Source: Microbacterium sp. SZ1 | GTDB taxonomy: Bacteria; Actinomycetota; Actinomycetes; Actinomycetales; Microbacteriaceae | Length of the DNA: 64,000 nucleotides | Reading direction: 5' to 3' | NCBI RefSeq assembly: GCF_002362255.1 | Contig: NZ_LPVV01000010.1 | Span: 62,001-126,000, forward strand | In this document: positions 16,325 through 25,109 of the stretch, in pieces | Position numbering within the stretch: position 1 is the first letter of the stretch | Layout of the letters: every line of letters begins with the position of its first letter | Made by a program: the position numbers and the translations under genes | Notes under the pieces: generated by a model | The model's input: only the letters and a program-made list of their open reading frames with translations | Databases searched by the model: none | What the model was told of the DNA's origin: nothing

Positions 16325-17086
16325 ATGCAGATCCAGGGATCCGGCGCTCTCGTCACCGGTGGCGCATCAGGCCTCGGCCTCGCCACCGCCCGGGCGCTCG
16401 CCGCCGAGGGAGCCGTCGTCACGATCCTCGACCTCCCGTCGTCGTCGGGCGCGGAGATCGCCGAGGACCTCGGGGGCGCCTTCAGTCCCGGCGACGTGAC
16501 GAATGCCGAGGATGCCGCGGCCGCGGCCCGCGTCGCACAGGAGAGCGCCCCGCTGCGGATCGTCGTGAACTGCGCAGGCATCGCCCCGCCGGCCAAGGTG
16601 CTCGACCGCGAGGGAAACCCCGCCGTGCTCGCCGACTTCGAGCGCATCGTGCGCATCAACCTCGTCGGCACGTTCAACGTGCTCTCGCAGGCCGCAGCCG
16701 TGATCGCGAAGAACGACCCGACCGAGAGCGGCGACCGCGGCGTCATCGTGAACACCGCGAGCGTCGCCGCGTTCGACGGACAGATCGGACAGCCGGCCTA
16801 CTCGGCCTCGAAAGGCGGGGTGCACGCGATGACCCTCCCCGTCGCGCGCGAGCTCGCCCGCTACGGCATCCGGGTCTGCACGATCGCCCCGGGCATCATG
16901 GAGACGCCCATGCTGATGGGGCTGCCGCAGGAGGCGCAGGACTCTCTCGGCACGCAGGTGCCCTACCCCTCGCGGCTCGGCCGACCCGACGAGTACGCAT
17001 CGCTCGTGCGCCAGATCGTCGAGAACGGCTACCTCAACGGCGAGACGATCCGCCTCGACGGCGCGATCCGCATGGCGCCGAAGTGA
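16325..17086 (+). CDS. Short-chain dehydrogenase, 3-hydroxyacyl-CoA dehydrogenase type-2-like
   Basis: 253 residues; GAAGGAGA lies just before ATG 16325. The NAD-binding TGGASGLG is at ~12-19, NNAG is replaced by NCAG (~81), the catalytic Ser lies in NTASVAAFDG and YSASKGG (~159) supplies Tyr and Lys. The SGDRGVIVNTASVAAFDGQI block is typical of HSD17B10-type 3-hydroxyacyl-CoA dehydrogenases. It probably oxidises 3-hydroxy(methyl)acyl-CoA in fatty-acid or branched-chain breakdown. A second SDR gene follows 38 nt downstream, so they are probably co-transcribed. Confidence 0.85.
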   Translation: MQIQGSGALVTGGASGLGLATARALAAEGAVVTILDLPSSSGAEIAEDLGGAFSPGDVTNAEDAAAAARVAQESAPLRIVVNCAGIAPPAKVLDREGNPAVLADFERIVRINLVGTFNVLSQAAAVIAKNDPTESGDRGVIVNTASVAAFDGQIGQPAYSASKGGVHAMTLPVARELARYGIRVCTIAPGIMETPMLMGLPQEAQDSLGTQVPYPSRLGRPDEYASLVRQIVENGYLNGETIRLDGAIRMAPK

Positions 17087-17124
17087 CCGGCGGCGACGTG
17101 ACCGCACGCATCGAAGGAGAACCC

Positions 17125-17955
17125 ATGTCCCTCGCAGGCAAGACCATCCTCATGTCGGGCGGGAGCCGCGGCATCGGCCTCGCGATCGCCCTGCGCGCCG
17201 CGGCCGACGGCGCGAACATCGCGATGCTCGCGAAGACCGACACCCCGCATCCGAAGCTCGAGGGCACCGTGCATACCGCGGCCGAGCAGATCCGCGCGGC
17301 GGGCGGGCAGGCGCTGCCGATCGTCGGAGACGTGCGCGACGACGACGACATCACCGAAGCCGTGCTGAAGACCCAGGGCGAGTTCGGCGGCATCGACATC
17401 GTCGTCAACAACGCCAGCGTGATCGACCTCTCCCGGTCGCTCGAGCTCGGCGCCAAGAAGTACGACCTCATGCAGGACGTCAACGTGCGCGGCACGTTCA
17501 TGCTGTCGCGCGCAGCGATCCCCATGCTCAAGGATGCCGAGAACCCGCACATCCTCTCGCTGTCGCCGCCTCTGAACCCGACGCCGAAGTGGCTCGGCGC
17601 GCACACCGGCTACACGCTCGCGAAGTTCGGCATGACCATGGTCACGCTGGGCCTGGCGGCGGAGTTCGCGCGCGACGGCATCGCCGCCAACACCCTCTGG
17701 CCGCGCACGACGATCGCGACTGCCGCGGTGCAGAACCTCCTCGGCGGCGATAAGGTCATGGCCGCGAGCCGCACCGCCGACATCTACGCCGACGCCGCGT
17801 ACTCGGTGCTCACCAAGCCCGCCCCCGACTACACCGGACAGACGCTCATCGTGGAGGACGTGCTCGAGGCCGACGGCGTCACGGACTTCTCACGGTACGC
17901 GGCGATTCCCGGCACGCCTGACGACCGCCTGTTCCCCGACATCTTCCTGGACTGA
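17125..17955 (+). CDS. Short-chain dehydrogenase, HSDL2-like
   Basis: 276 residues from ATG 17125, chosen because GAAGGAG precedes it; an in-frame GTG/ATG further upstream would extend the protein into the preceding stop region. The nucleotide-binding motif is MSGGSRGIGLAIALRAA. Asp-rich VGDVRDDDDI and NNASV follow, and the catalytic residues lie in SLSPPLNPTPKW and YTLAKFGM. Long SDRs with PHILSLSPPLN are related to the peroxisomal HSDL2 group. The substrate is unknown. It is the partner gene of the preceding SDR and convergent with the TauE-like gene. Confidence 0.82.
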   Translation: MSLAGKTILMSGGSRGIGLAIALRAAADGANIAMLAKTDTPHPKLEGTVHTAAEQIRAAGGQALPIVGDVRDDDDITEAVLKTQGEFGGIDIVVNNASVIDLSRSLELGAKKYDLMQDVNVRGTFMLSRAAIPMLKDAENPHILSLSPPLNPTPKWLGAHTGYTLAKFGMTMVTLGLAAEFARDGIAANTLWPRTTIATAAVQNLLGGDKVMAASRTADIYADAAYSVLTKPAPDYTGQTLIVEDVLEADGVTDFSRYAAIPGTPDDRLFPDIFLD

Positions 17956-17978
17956 CGGGGCTCGCGGGGGCCCGTCAG
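17952..17978. terminator. Hairpin spanning both stop codons of a convergent pair
   Basis: CTGACGGG (17952-17959) and CCCGTCAG (17971-17978) are exact complements across 11 nt. The TGA stops of both convergent genes lie in the two arms, so the terminator is built into the coding ends. Confidence 0.65.
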
Positions 17979-18724
17979 AGCAGCAGGTAGACCGCGCCGA
18001 CCACCGTCAGGGTGATCACGATGCGGTCGAACAGCGCCTGATCGAGTCGCCTCGCCACGAGCAGGCCGATCAGTGCGCCGATCACCACGAGCGGCGCGAG
18101 TGCGGCATCCATCCACAGCACCGGCGGATGAAAGAGGCCGAGCCCGGCCAGGAACGGCACTTTCGTCACGTTGATGATCGCGAAGAACCACGCTGACGTC
18201 CCGAGGAACACCTGCACCGGCGTGCGAGTCGCGAGGAAGTACATCGACATCACGGGGCCGCCCGCGTTCGCGACCATGGTGGTGAAGCCGCCGAGCGTGC
18301 CGTAGGTGCCGGCGAGGAGGATGCCGCCGTGCGGCGTCTCCTGCACCTCCCGCCGACTCTGGCGCCAGCGCCGCCACAGGGTCACCGCGATCATGAGCAG
18401 CAGGATCACGCCGATCGCCCGGCGCACGATGCCGTCGCCCGCGACCGCGAGGAACGCGAACCCGACGAGGAGTCCCGCGACGACCGCCGGGGCGAGGCGC
18501 AGCAGAGTCGGCCAGTGGGCGTGACGCCGGTACGCGAGGATCGCGAACACGTCACCGACCATGAGCAGCAGGAGCATCGCCGCGGTCGACGTGCGCGCAG
18601 GGAGCACGGTCGCGAACAGCGCGATCGCGAGGATGTTCGCCCCGGGCAGCGCGGTCTTCGAGATGCCGATCGTGACGGCGGCGACGCCGAGCGCGACCCA
18701 CGCCCAGGGGTCGAGCGAGGGCAC
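17975..18724 (-). CDS. TauE/SafE family anion exporter
   Basis: 249 residues from GTG 18724, with about eight hydrophobic segments. It opens SLDPWAWVALGVAAVTIGIS; GTYGTLGGFTTMVANAGGP (~137-155) is the family's conserved loop and FFAIINVTKVPFL a further marker. These proteins move sulfite, sulfoacetate or other organic sulfonates and carboxylates across the membrane. It starts 25 nt after the stop of the KDPG aldolase gene on the same strand, so both are probably one operon under the GntR-type operator at 19433. An upstream in-frame extension overlaps eda and is rejected. Confidence 0.82.
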   Translation of the reverse strand: MPSLDPWAWVALGVAAVTIGISKTALPGANILAIALFATVLPARTSTAAMLLLLMVGDVFAILAYRRHAHWPTLLRLAPAVVAGLLVGFAFLAVAGDGIVRRAIGVILLLMIAVTLWRRWRQSRREVQETPHGGILLAGTYGTLGGFTTMVANAGGPVMSMYFLATRTPVQVFLGTSAWFFAIINVTKVPFLAGLGLFHPPVLWMDAALAPLVVIGALIGLLVARRLDQALFDRIVITLTVVGAVYLLL

Positions 18725-18749
18725 CGTCAGGCCCCGGCCGTCGGACGGG

Positions 18750-19388
18750 TCAACTCCGCGCGTTCGCGAGAGACGAGGCGAAGCGCGTCGCGCGCTGCTC
18801 GAGGTCGGACCAGTCGGAGTCCTTGATCGAGGCGGCGTTCGCGAGGTCGCCGCCGGCCCCGACGGCCACCGCCCCCGCGCGGAACCAGTCGGCGAGGTTG
18901 TCGGGGGTGACTCCGCCGGTCGGCATGAGCGGTGCCTCGGGGAAGGGCCCGCGCAGCGCACCGAGATAGGAGGGGCCGCCGAGCGAGGCGGGGAAGATCT
19001 TCACGACGTCGACGCCGAGTTCCAGCGCCCCCATGACCTCGGTCGGGGTCATCGCCCCGGTCATCACCACGCGACCGGTGTCGAGCATGGTGCGCGTGAG
19101 GGCGGGAAGCGTGCCAGGGCTCACCAGGAACTCGGCACCCGCGTCGGCCGCGGCGGTCGCCTGCTCGGCCGTCGTGACGGTGCCCGCTCCCACGTAGGCG
19201 GCGTCGCCGTGGCGGGCGATGAGCTCGCGGATGACAGCGGGGGCGTCAGGAGTCGAGAACGTGACCTCGATGCCGGTCACGCCGCCGCGGATGATCGCCT
19301 CGGACGCCTCCAGTGCGAGCTCGGGGGAGGGGGCGCGGAGAACAGCGAGGACGCCGGTGGCGCGGGCGCGGTCGAGACGGTCGGGCAT
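18750..19388 (-). CDS. eda: 2-dehydro-3-deoxy-phosphogluconate / 4-hydroxy-2-oxoglutarate aldolase
   Basis: 212 residues from ATG 19388, which follows GAAGGAG; a TTG directly before it is the alternative. Class I aldolase: Schiff-base lysine in VVKIFPAS (~130) and the catalytic Glu in GIEVTF (~41), with phosphate-binding GGVTPDN near 160. KDPG aldolase gives pyruvate plus glyceraldehyde-3-phosphate; relatives cleave other 2-keto-3-deoxy acids. The promoter region carries the same palindrome (19433-19446) found upstream of the sugar transporter, the transaldolase and a six-gene catabolic operon. This points to a sugar-acid role rather than central Entner-Doudoroff metabolism. Confidence 0.88.
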   Translation of the reverse strand: MPDRLDRARATGVLAVLRAPSPELALEASEAIIRGGVTGIEVTFSTPDAPAVIRELIARHGDAAYVGAGTVTTAEQATAAADAGAEFLVSPGTLPALTRTMLDTGRVVMTGAMTPTEVMGALELGVDVVKIFPASLGGPSYLGALRGPFPEAPLMPTGGVTPDNLADWFRAGAVAVGAGGDLANAASIKDSDWSDLEQRATRFASSLANARS

Positions 19389-19432
19389 CAAGGCTCCTTC
19401 GGTGGGGGTGCGTCCATTCTCTCGGACGGCTA

Positions 19433-19446
19433 CTTGTCGTTACAAG
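19433..19446. promoter_or_regulatory. Predicted GntR-type operator upstream of eda
   Basis: CTTGTCGTTACAAG has perfect 5-bp arms and a 4-bp centre, and reads CTTGTAACGACAAG on the eda strand. It is 45 nt upstream of the eda start and overlaps the stop codon of the next upstream gene. It matches the YTGTAAYRACAR pattern shared by five other sites in the window. Confidence 0.65.
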
Positions 19447-19940
19447 CTCGGCGCGGGAGGCCAGGCGTCGATCGCGTCCTTGGAGTCCTTGAGACCCAGG
19501 CCGCTGTGCTCGCGAAGGAGCTTGATCGCCGCGATCGGCTGCTCGGTCGCGACGAGGCGATCGATGTCGGAGGCGACGGATGCCGGCAACGACGAGCGCA
19601 GCGCAGCGGCATCCGTCGGCGACGGTCGCGGCACCCGGATCGCGGTGGTCGCGGGTGCGGAACCGACCACCCAGCGATCGATCGCGCCCTTCGCCTCGCG
19701 CAGACTCACGTCGGTGTGGTCTCGGTAGACCTTGATCGCCTGGATCTTCTGCTCCGCGGCGACCAGCCGGTCGATCTCGGTGACGGCATCCGGCGGGAGG
19801 GAGACGGCAGCGCCCGGGCGTCCGGCCGCCGAACCGGGCGCGACCGGCACCCGCGGCCGCATCGCGCGGAACGCGCGTGACAGCACGGCGACGACGATCA
19901 GGGTAGCTACGACGATTCCGATGATCCAGACGAGGTCCAT
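19440..19940 (-). CDS. Membrane-anchored protein with two ribosomal L7/L12 C-terminal-like domains
   Basis: 166 residues from ATG 19940. One N-terminal membrane segment ([19 protein letters not shown], ~3-21) is followed by a short linker. Two related units follow: [20 protein letters not shown]...[12 protein letters not shown] (~51-93) and [20 protein letters not shown]...[12 protein letters not shown] (~118-160). The I-K-x-x-R-x-x-x-x-x-x-L-x-x-x-K-x-x-I pattern resembles the L7/L12 C-terminal domain, which in ribosomes recruits GTPase factors. What a membrane-bound tandem version binds is unknown. A TAGACT box at 19948-19953 is 7 nt before the ATG (leaderless). Confidence 0.75.
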   Translation of the reverse strand: MDLVWIIGIVVATLIVVAVLSRAFRAMRPRVPVAPGSAAGRPGAAVSLPPDAVTEIDRLVAAEQKIQAIKVYRDHTDVSLREAKGAIDRWVVGSAPATTAIRVPRPSPTDAAALRSSLPASVASDIDRLVATEQPIAAIKLLREHSGLGLKDSKDAIDAWPPAPSL

Positions 19941-20013
19941 AGTCGTCAGTCTAAGAAGGGTCCGGCGCTGCTCCCCAGCCGCCTCCCACCCGCCCGCCGG
20001 TACCCTGGAGGGT

Positions 20014-21300
20014 ATGACCGAGAATCCCCGCACGCGCGAGACGCGCCCCGCGACCGCGCCCGCCCGTTCGGGGACCGCGATCCGCTCGACCGGCGGCACG
20101 CAGGTGCGCCCGGCGACCGAGGGATGGACGCAGCAGAAGGATGCCGAGGGCCGACCGCTCCTGCAGTTCGCGAGCCCGAAGCGCGGCAAGCCGCCGGTGC
20201 ACCTCGCCGACCTCACCCCGGCCGAGCGCATCGAGAAGGTGAAGGAGCTCGGACTCCCCGGGTTCCGCGCGAAGCAGCTCGCCACCCACTACTTCCGTCA
20301 CTACTCGTCCGACCCTGCGGACATGACCGACCTCCCCGCCGGCATCCGCGACGACCTCGTGGCGGGCATGCTGCCTCCGCTCATGACCGAGGTCCGTCGG
20401 CTCGAGACCGACCGCGGCGACACGATCAAGTTCCTCTGGCGCCTGCACGACGGCGCGCTCGTCGAGTCGGTGCTCATGCGCTACCCGGGCCGCATCACGC
20501 TGTGCGTCTCATCGCAGGCCGGATGCGGCATGAACTGCCCGTTCTGCGCGACCGGCCAGGCCGGGCTCACCCGCAACATGTCGACCGCTGAGATCATCGA
20601 GCAGATCGTCCGAGCCAACCGCGCGATCGCGAACGGCGAGCTGGGCGGCAAGCGCCGCGACGACCACTCGATGGAGCGCGTCTCGAACATCGTCTTCATG
20701 GGGATGGGCGAGCCGCTCGCGAACTACAAGCGCGTCATGGACGCGGTGCGCACCATGGTCGCCCCGCAGCCCGACGGGCTCGGCATGAGCGCGCGCGGCA
20801 TCACCGTCTCGACCGTCGGCCTCGTGCCGGCGATCAAGAAGCTCGCCGACGAGAACATCCCCGTGACGTTCGCGCTGTCGCTGCATGCGCCGGACGACCA
20901 TCTGCGCGACGAGCTGATCCCGGTGAACTCGCGGTGGAAGGTCGACGAGGCCCTCGACGCCGCGTACGACTACTACGCCAAGACCGGCCGCCGCGTCTCG
21001 ATCGAGTACGCGCTCATCAAGGACATGAACGACCACGCGTGGCGCGCCGACCTGCTCGCGGAGAAGCTCAACGCCCGCGGGCGGGGCTGGGTGCACGTCA
21101 ACCCGATCCCGCTGAATCCGACGCCCGGCTCGATCTGGACCTCGTCCGAGACCTCCGTGCAGAACGAGTTCGTGCGCCGGCTGAACGACGCCGGCATCCC
21201 GACGACCCTTCGCGACACCCGCGGCAAGGAGATCGACGGCGCCTGCGGTCAGCTCGTCGCCACGACGGAGGATGAGGCGGCCTCGGCCGCGATGGCCTGA
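20014..21300 (+). CDS. rlmN: 23S rRNA (adenine2503-C2)-methyltransferase RlmN
   Basis: 428 residues from ATG 20014 (GGAGGGT upstream; TACCCT box 7 nt before). Radical-SAM motif CGMNCPFC places the three cluster cysteines at ~171, 175 and 178. The C-terminal Cys (DGACGQL, ~411) is the residue that forms the methylated-protein intermediate. The ~50-residue Thr/Arg/Pro-rich N-terminus is longer than in E. coli RlmN. It methylates C2 of A2503 in 23S rRNA and A37 of some tRNAs. It stands alone and is divergent from the L7/L12-like gene. Confidence 0.95.
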   Translation: MTENPRTRETRPATAPARSGTAIRSTGGTQVRPATEGWTQQKDAEGRPLLQFASPKRGKPPVHLADLTPAERIEKVKELGLPGFRAKQLATHYFRHYSSDPADMTDLPAGIRDDLVAGMLPPLMTEVRRLETDRGDTIKFLWRLHDGALVESVLMRYPGRITLCVSSQAGCGMNCPFCATGQAGLTRNMSTAEIIEQIVRANRAIANGELGGKRRDDHSMERVSNIVFMGMGEPLANYKRVMDAVRTMVAPQPDGLGMSARGITVSTVGLVPAIKKLADENIPVTFALSLHAPDDHLRDELIPVNSRWKVDEALDAAYDYYAKTGRRVSIEYALIKDMNDHAWRADLLAEKLNARGRGWVHVNPIPLNPTPGSIWTSSETSVQNEFVRRLNDAGIPTTLRDTRGKEIDGACGQLVATTEDEAASAAMA

Positions 21301-21373
21301 TCCGCCGGTTCTCGGGCCTCGAAGCTGAGGGCGTTCAAAGCCTTCTTCCAACGGATGCTCAGGCGACCTTTCG

Positions 21374-21379
21374 TAGATT
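21374..21379 (+). promoter_or_regulatory. -10 box of a leaderless promoter (TAGATT)
   Basis: TAGATT ends exactly 6 nt before the ATG of the DUF4407 gene. No Shine-Dalgarno is present. Confidence 0.6.
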
Positions 21380-21385
21380 GTCGGG

Positions 21386-22990
21386 ATGCCCTATTCCGCT
21401 CACCGTCCAGGACGGTTCGATTCTCAGGGCCGGATCATCCTCGACAGCGACCCGAACGCTGACACGGACGACCTGGACTTCCTGCGCGCCTACGAGCCGA
21501 GCGGCGCCGACCGGAATGCCGATGCGCAGCCGACCGCGCCGATCGACGACCAGGTAGTGCCGACGGACGAGACGGATGCCGCGGCATCCGCTCCTCGCAA
21601 CCCGAAGCCGCGCCGCAAGCCCCGCGAGCGCAAGCCCCGGGTGCCGGGATCACGGCTGCGCGCCCTCGCGATCCTCGGCGGTGCCGAGGGCGAGATCCTC
21701 GACAGGGTCCCCGGCGAGACCCCGCGCTTCGTGCAGATGTTCTTCGTGCTCGCAGGCACCGCACTCGTCTCCGCGATCTCGATGCTCTTCGCCCTCACGA
21801 CCGGGGTCCAGGCCGCGATCTGGCTGGCCGTGCCGCTGGCCGTCGTGTGGGCGCTCATCATCTTCAACCTCGACCGGTTCCTCACCTCGACCATGACGTC
21901 GACCCGCAACGTGTGGAAGCTCATCGGCCTCGCCATCCCGCGCGTCATCATGGCCGCGATCATCGGCTTCGTCGTCGCCGAGCCGCTCGTGCTGCAGATC
22001 TTCCACAACGACATCTCCCGCGAGGTCGCCGCCACGAACATCACGCAGGCGCAGTCCGATCAGGAGGCCCTGGAGACCGGACCCGAGAAGAAGGCCCTCG
22101 ACGCGGCATCCGATCGCGTCGCCGAGCTCGAGAACCAGGCCGCGACGGGCATCGTGGCCGGGACCGAGTCGTCGTCGGCGACCGAGTCGGCCGCGCAGGC
22201 GACGGTCGATGACCTCACCGCCAAGATGACCGCGCAGCAGGCCGTGATCGACCAGGCGCGCCTGCTCTACCAGTGCGAGCTGACCGGCGAGGGCGCGGGC
22301 ACCGTGCCCGGCTGCACCGGCGTGAACGGCGAGGGTGCGAGCTCGGATGCCGCGCAGGCCCAGCTTGCCGAGGCGCAGCAGACGTACGACGCGCTCGCCG
22401 CGCAGCTGCGCACCGCGAACGAGGAGCTCGCCGCCGCCGGCACCGCCGCGAAGGAGAACACCTCGACGTCGGAGGCGCAGAACCGCGAACAGGCGCAGGA
22501 CCAGCTGCCGGCCGCCCGCGACACGTACGAGTCGGCGCTCGCCGCCTACAACGCGCGGGCCGAATCCGTGGCGTCCGGCAACGCCAGGGCGACCGGACTG
22601 CTCAGTCAGATCAGCGGCCTCAACCGGCTCAGCGAGAAGGAGCCCGCGATCCTCTGGGCGCACATCCTCATCGCGGCGCTGTTCTTCATGATCGAGCTGC
22701 TGCCCGTGCTCGTGAAGGTGCTCACCTCCTACGGCGACCCCTCGCTGTACGAGCGGGCCGTCGCGATCCGCAAGCAGGTCGCGCTCGATCGTGTGACGGC
22801 CGAGGGGTTCCGCGATCGGGCGTCGATCGTGAACGAGCAGTCGACCGGCATCCAGGCCGAGACGGATGCGGCGGCACCGCAGACCCGGGCCGAGCGGCGC
22901 GAGGCGGAGCAGGAACGAGAGCGCACCGACCAGCGCGCGCAGGCGCAGACGCTGGAGGAGCAGGAGCGGATGCTGCAGTCGCAGGCGTGA
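21386..22990 (+). CDS. DUF4407 family membrane protein
   Basis: 534 residues. About 90 hydrophilic N-terminal residues include a basic stretch (PKPRRKPRERKPRVPGSR). Two membrane helices close together (~112-165), then a third (~175-197; VIMAAIIGFVVAEPLVLQIF) follow. A long, predicted coiled-coil outer region (~200-430) rich in Ala, Gln and Glu contains one Cys pair (YQCELTGEGAGTVPGC). A fourth helix (ILWAHILIAALFFMIELLPVLV) precedes an Arg/Gln/Glu-rich coiled coil at the C-terminus. This is the DUF4407 layout; its function is unknown. Confidence 0.82.
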   Translation: MPYSAHRPGRFDSQGRIILDSDPNADTDDLDFLRAYEPSGADRNADAQPTAPIDDQVVPTDETDAAASAPRNPKPRRKPRERKPRVPGSRLRALAILGGAEGEILDRVPGETPRFVQMFFVLAGTALVSAISMLFALTTGVQAAIWLAVPLAVVWALIIFNLDRFLTSTMTSTRNVWKLIGLAIPRVIMAAIIGFVVAEPLVLQIFHNDISREVAATNITQAQSDQEALETGPEKKALDAASDRVAELENQAATGIVAGTESSSATESAAQATVDDLTAKMTAQQAVIDQARLLYQCELTGEGAGTVPGCTGVNGEGASSDAAQAQLAEAQQTYDALAAQLRTANEELAAAGTAAKENTSTSEAQNREQAQDQLPAARDTYESALAAYNARAESVASGNARATGLLSQISGLNRLSEKEPAILWAHILIAALFFMIELLPVLVKVLTSYGDPSLYERAVAIRKQVALDRVTAEGFRDRASIVNEQSTGIQAETDAAAPQTRAERREAEQERERTDQRAQAQTLEEQERMLQSQA

Positions 22991-23038
22991 GCGCGCAACC
23001 CCGCCCAGCATGCCGGTATGCGCGAGTAGCGTAAGACC

Positions 23039-24052
23039 ATGGTCAACTATCGCTATCTCGGCAACAGTGGTCTCAAGGTCTCGGAGATCACCTACGGCAA
23101 CTGGGTCACCCACGCATCGCAGGTCGAAGACGACGCGGCCGTCAAGACGGTCCACGCCGCTCTGGATGCCGGCATCACCACGTTCGACACCGCCGACACC
23201 TATGCCAACACCGCGGCAGAGGTCATCCTCGGCAAGGCTCTCGAAGGGCAGCGTCGCGAGGGTCTCGAGATCTTCACGAAGGTGTACTTCCCGACCGGCG
23301 AGAAGGGCCCGAACGACACCGGTCTCAGCCGCAAGCACATCATGGAGTCGATCAACGGCTCGCTGAAGCGCCTCGGCACCGACTACGTCGACCTCTACCA
23401 GGCGCACCGCTTCGACTACGAGACCCCGCTCGAGGAGACGTTCCAGGCGTTCGCCGACATCGTTCGCCAGGGCAAGGCGCTCTACATCGGCGTCTCGGAG
23501 TGGACAGCCGAGCAGCTGCGCGACGGTCACGCGCTCGCGAAGCAGCTCGGCATCCAGCTCATCTCGAACCAGCCCCAGTACTCGATGCTGTGGCGCGTGA
23601 TCGAGGGCAAGGTCGTGCCGACCTCGGAGGAGCTGGGCATCTCGCAGATCGTGTGGTCGCCGATGGCGCAGGGCGTGCTCAGCGGCAAGTACCTGCCAGG
23701 GCAGCCGCTGCCCGAGGGTTCCCGCGCGACCGACCCGCACAGCGGCGCCGACTTCATCAAGAGCTTCCTCAAGGACGACATCCTCGAGGCGGTGCAGAAG
23801 CTGAAGCCGATCGCCGAGCAGGCCGGCCTCACGATGCCGCAGCTCGCGATCGCCTGGGTGCTGCAGAACCCGAACGTGGCCGCCGCGCTGGTCGGAGCCT
23901 CGCGCCCCGAGCAACTCGCCGACACGGTCAAGGCGTCGGGTGTGAAGCTCGACGACGACACCCTCACCGCGATCGATGAGGCTCTCGGCGACACGGTCAA
24001 CCGTGACGCCGAGCGCACGTACGAGACGTCGCCGAAGACCCGCCTGGTCTGA
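23039..24052 (+). CDS. Aldo/keto reductase (KCNAB/YghZ-like)
   Basis: 337 residues. The catalytic tetrad is visible: Asp50 and Tyr55 (TFDTADTYAN), Lys81 (EIFTKVYF) and His123 (LYQAHRFD). The C-terminal coenzyme segment is ALVGASRPEQL. The LGNSGLKVSEITYGNW start and the YSMLWRVIEGKVVPTSEELG segment resemble the voltage-gated K+ channel beta-subunit-like branch, which reduces aldehydes such as methylglyoxal with NADPH. TAGCGT at 23027-23032 is 6 nt before the ATG, indicating a leaderless mRNA. Physiological substrate not predictable. Confidence 0.88.
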   Translation: MVNYRYLGNSGLKVSEITYGNWVTHASQVEDDAAVKTVHAALDAGITTFDTADTYANTAAEVILGKALEGQRREGLEIFTKVYFPTGEKGPNDTGLSRKHIMESINGSLKRLGTDYVDLYQAHRFDYETPLEETFQAFADIVRQGKALYIGVSEWTAEQLRDGHALAKQLGIQLISNQPQYSMLWRVIEGKVVPTSEELGISQIVWSPMAQGVLSGKYLPGQPLPEGSRATDPHSGADFIKSFLKDDILEAVQKLKPIAEQAGLTMPQLAIAWVLQNPNVAAALVGASRPEQLADTVKASGVKLDDDTLTAIDEALGDTVNRDAERTYETSPKTRLV

Positions 24053-24098
24053 CTCCCCGGCTGTCGGGCCGCGCGCTGCGCCCTCGCCCTTCACGCCA

Positions 24099-24177
24099 AG
24101 ACCCACCTCGAACGCCGAGACCCACCACTGCCGATGTCGGCGGGGGTGGGTCTCGGCGGTTCCGATGGGTCTCGGCG
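24099..24177. repeat. Nested palindrome B between convergent genes
   Basis: Inner arms CGCCGAGACCCACC (24113-24126) and GGTGGGTCTCGGCG (24145-24158) are exact complements, with a small CCGA/TCGG hairpin in the loop. Outer half-copies AGACCCA (24099 on) and TGGGTCT (to about 24172) extend the symmetry. It lies in the 139-nt gap between the aldo-keto reductase and the sugar permease stops and is probably a bidirectional terminator. Confidence 0.75.
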
Positions 24178-24191
24178 CAGGTGGGGGCGCG

Positions 24192-25109
24192 CTACTCCTT
24201 CACCGCACCAGCGGTCAGACCCTGCACGATCCAGCGGCTCGCGAGGGCGAACATCGCCATCGTCGGCAGGATCGTCAGCACGGCGGCCGCGCTCATCGAG
24301 CCCCAGTCGATGTTGAACGTCGAGATGAAGCCGTTCAACGCGGAGGGCACCGTGCGGTTCTCGTCGGTGTTCATCAGCACCACCGACAGGAACAGCTCAT
24401 TCCAGCAGTTGACGAAGTTGAAGATGAACGCCGCGATGATGCCGGGCGTCATCACCGGGACGAGCACCCGGAACAGGGCGCCGAAGCGGGAGCATCCGTC
24501 GATCATCGCCGCCTCCTCCAGCGCGTCCGGCACGTTCTCGAAGAACCCGCGGAGCATGACGGTGGAGAACGGGATGCAGATCGCGATGTACACGAGGATG
24601 AGACCGGGCTTGGAGTCGACCAGGCCGAGGTCGGTCATCATCGAGTACAGCGGCCCGAGCGCGATGAATGCGGGGATCATCTGCGTGAGCAGGAACGCCA
24701 CGAGCACCGTGCCCTTGCCGCGGAACTCGAACCGCGCGATCACGTACGCGCTGAGCAGGGCGATGAGCGTCGCCACGGCGCCCGCGACCACGGCGACGAT
24801 CGCCGAGTTCGCGAGGAACACCCCGAACGAGCTCTGCTCGAACAGGCTCGTGTAGTTGTCGAGCGACGGCTCGCTCGGCCAGTACTCGATCGGGAACCGG
24901 TTGATCGTGCCGGGCGACTTGAACGACGTCAGCGCGATCCAGTACAGCGGGAACAGCGTGATGAGCAGCCACAGTCCGAGGCCCACGACACGCACGACGC
25001 CGCCGACGGTGATGCGCCTCTGCGTCGAGCGCGGCGCCTTCGCGGCATCCGGCACCGTGATGCGGCGCGTCTCGGTGATGGTGGTTCCGGTGGGGGTGGT
25101 GATGGTCAT
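24192..25109 (-). CDS. Carbohydrate ABC transporter permease, MalG type
   Basis: 305 residues from ATG 25109. A ~35-residue hydrophilic N-terminus precedes six membrane segments. The EAA loop reads DALEEAAMIDGCSRFGALFR, with the conserved Gly, and contacts the ATPase. It belongs to the CUT1 family of sugar importers together with the two genes upstream. No ATPase gene is present in this cluster, so a shared MsiK-like ATPase from elsewhere would be needed, as is common in actinobacteria. It overlaps the preceding permease stop by 4 nt. Confidence 0.9.
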   Translation of the reverse strand: MTITTPTGTTITETRRITVPDAAKAPRSTQRRITVGGVVRVVGLGLWLLITLFPLYWIALTSFKSPGTINRFPIEYWPSEPSLDNYTSLFEQSSFGVFLANSAIVAVVAGAVATLIALLSAYVIARFEFRGKGTVLVAFLLTQMIPAFIALGPLYSMMTDLGLVDSKPGLILVYIAICIPFSTVMLRGFFENVPDALEEAAMIDGCSRFGALFRVLVPVMTPGIIAAFIFNFVNCWNELFLSVVLMNTDENRTVPSALNGFISTFNIDWGSMSAAAVLTILPTMAMFALASRWIVQGLTAGAVKE

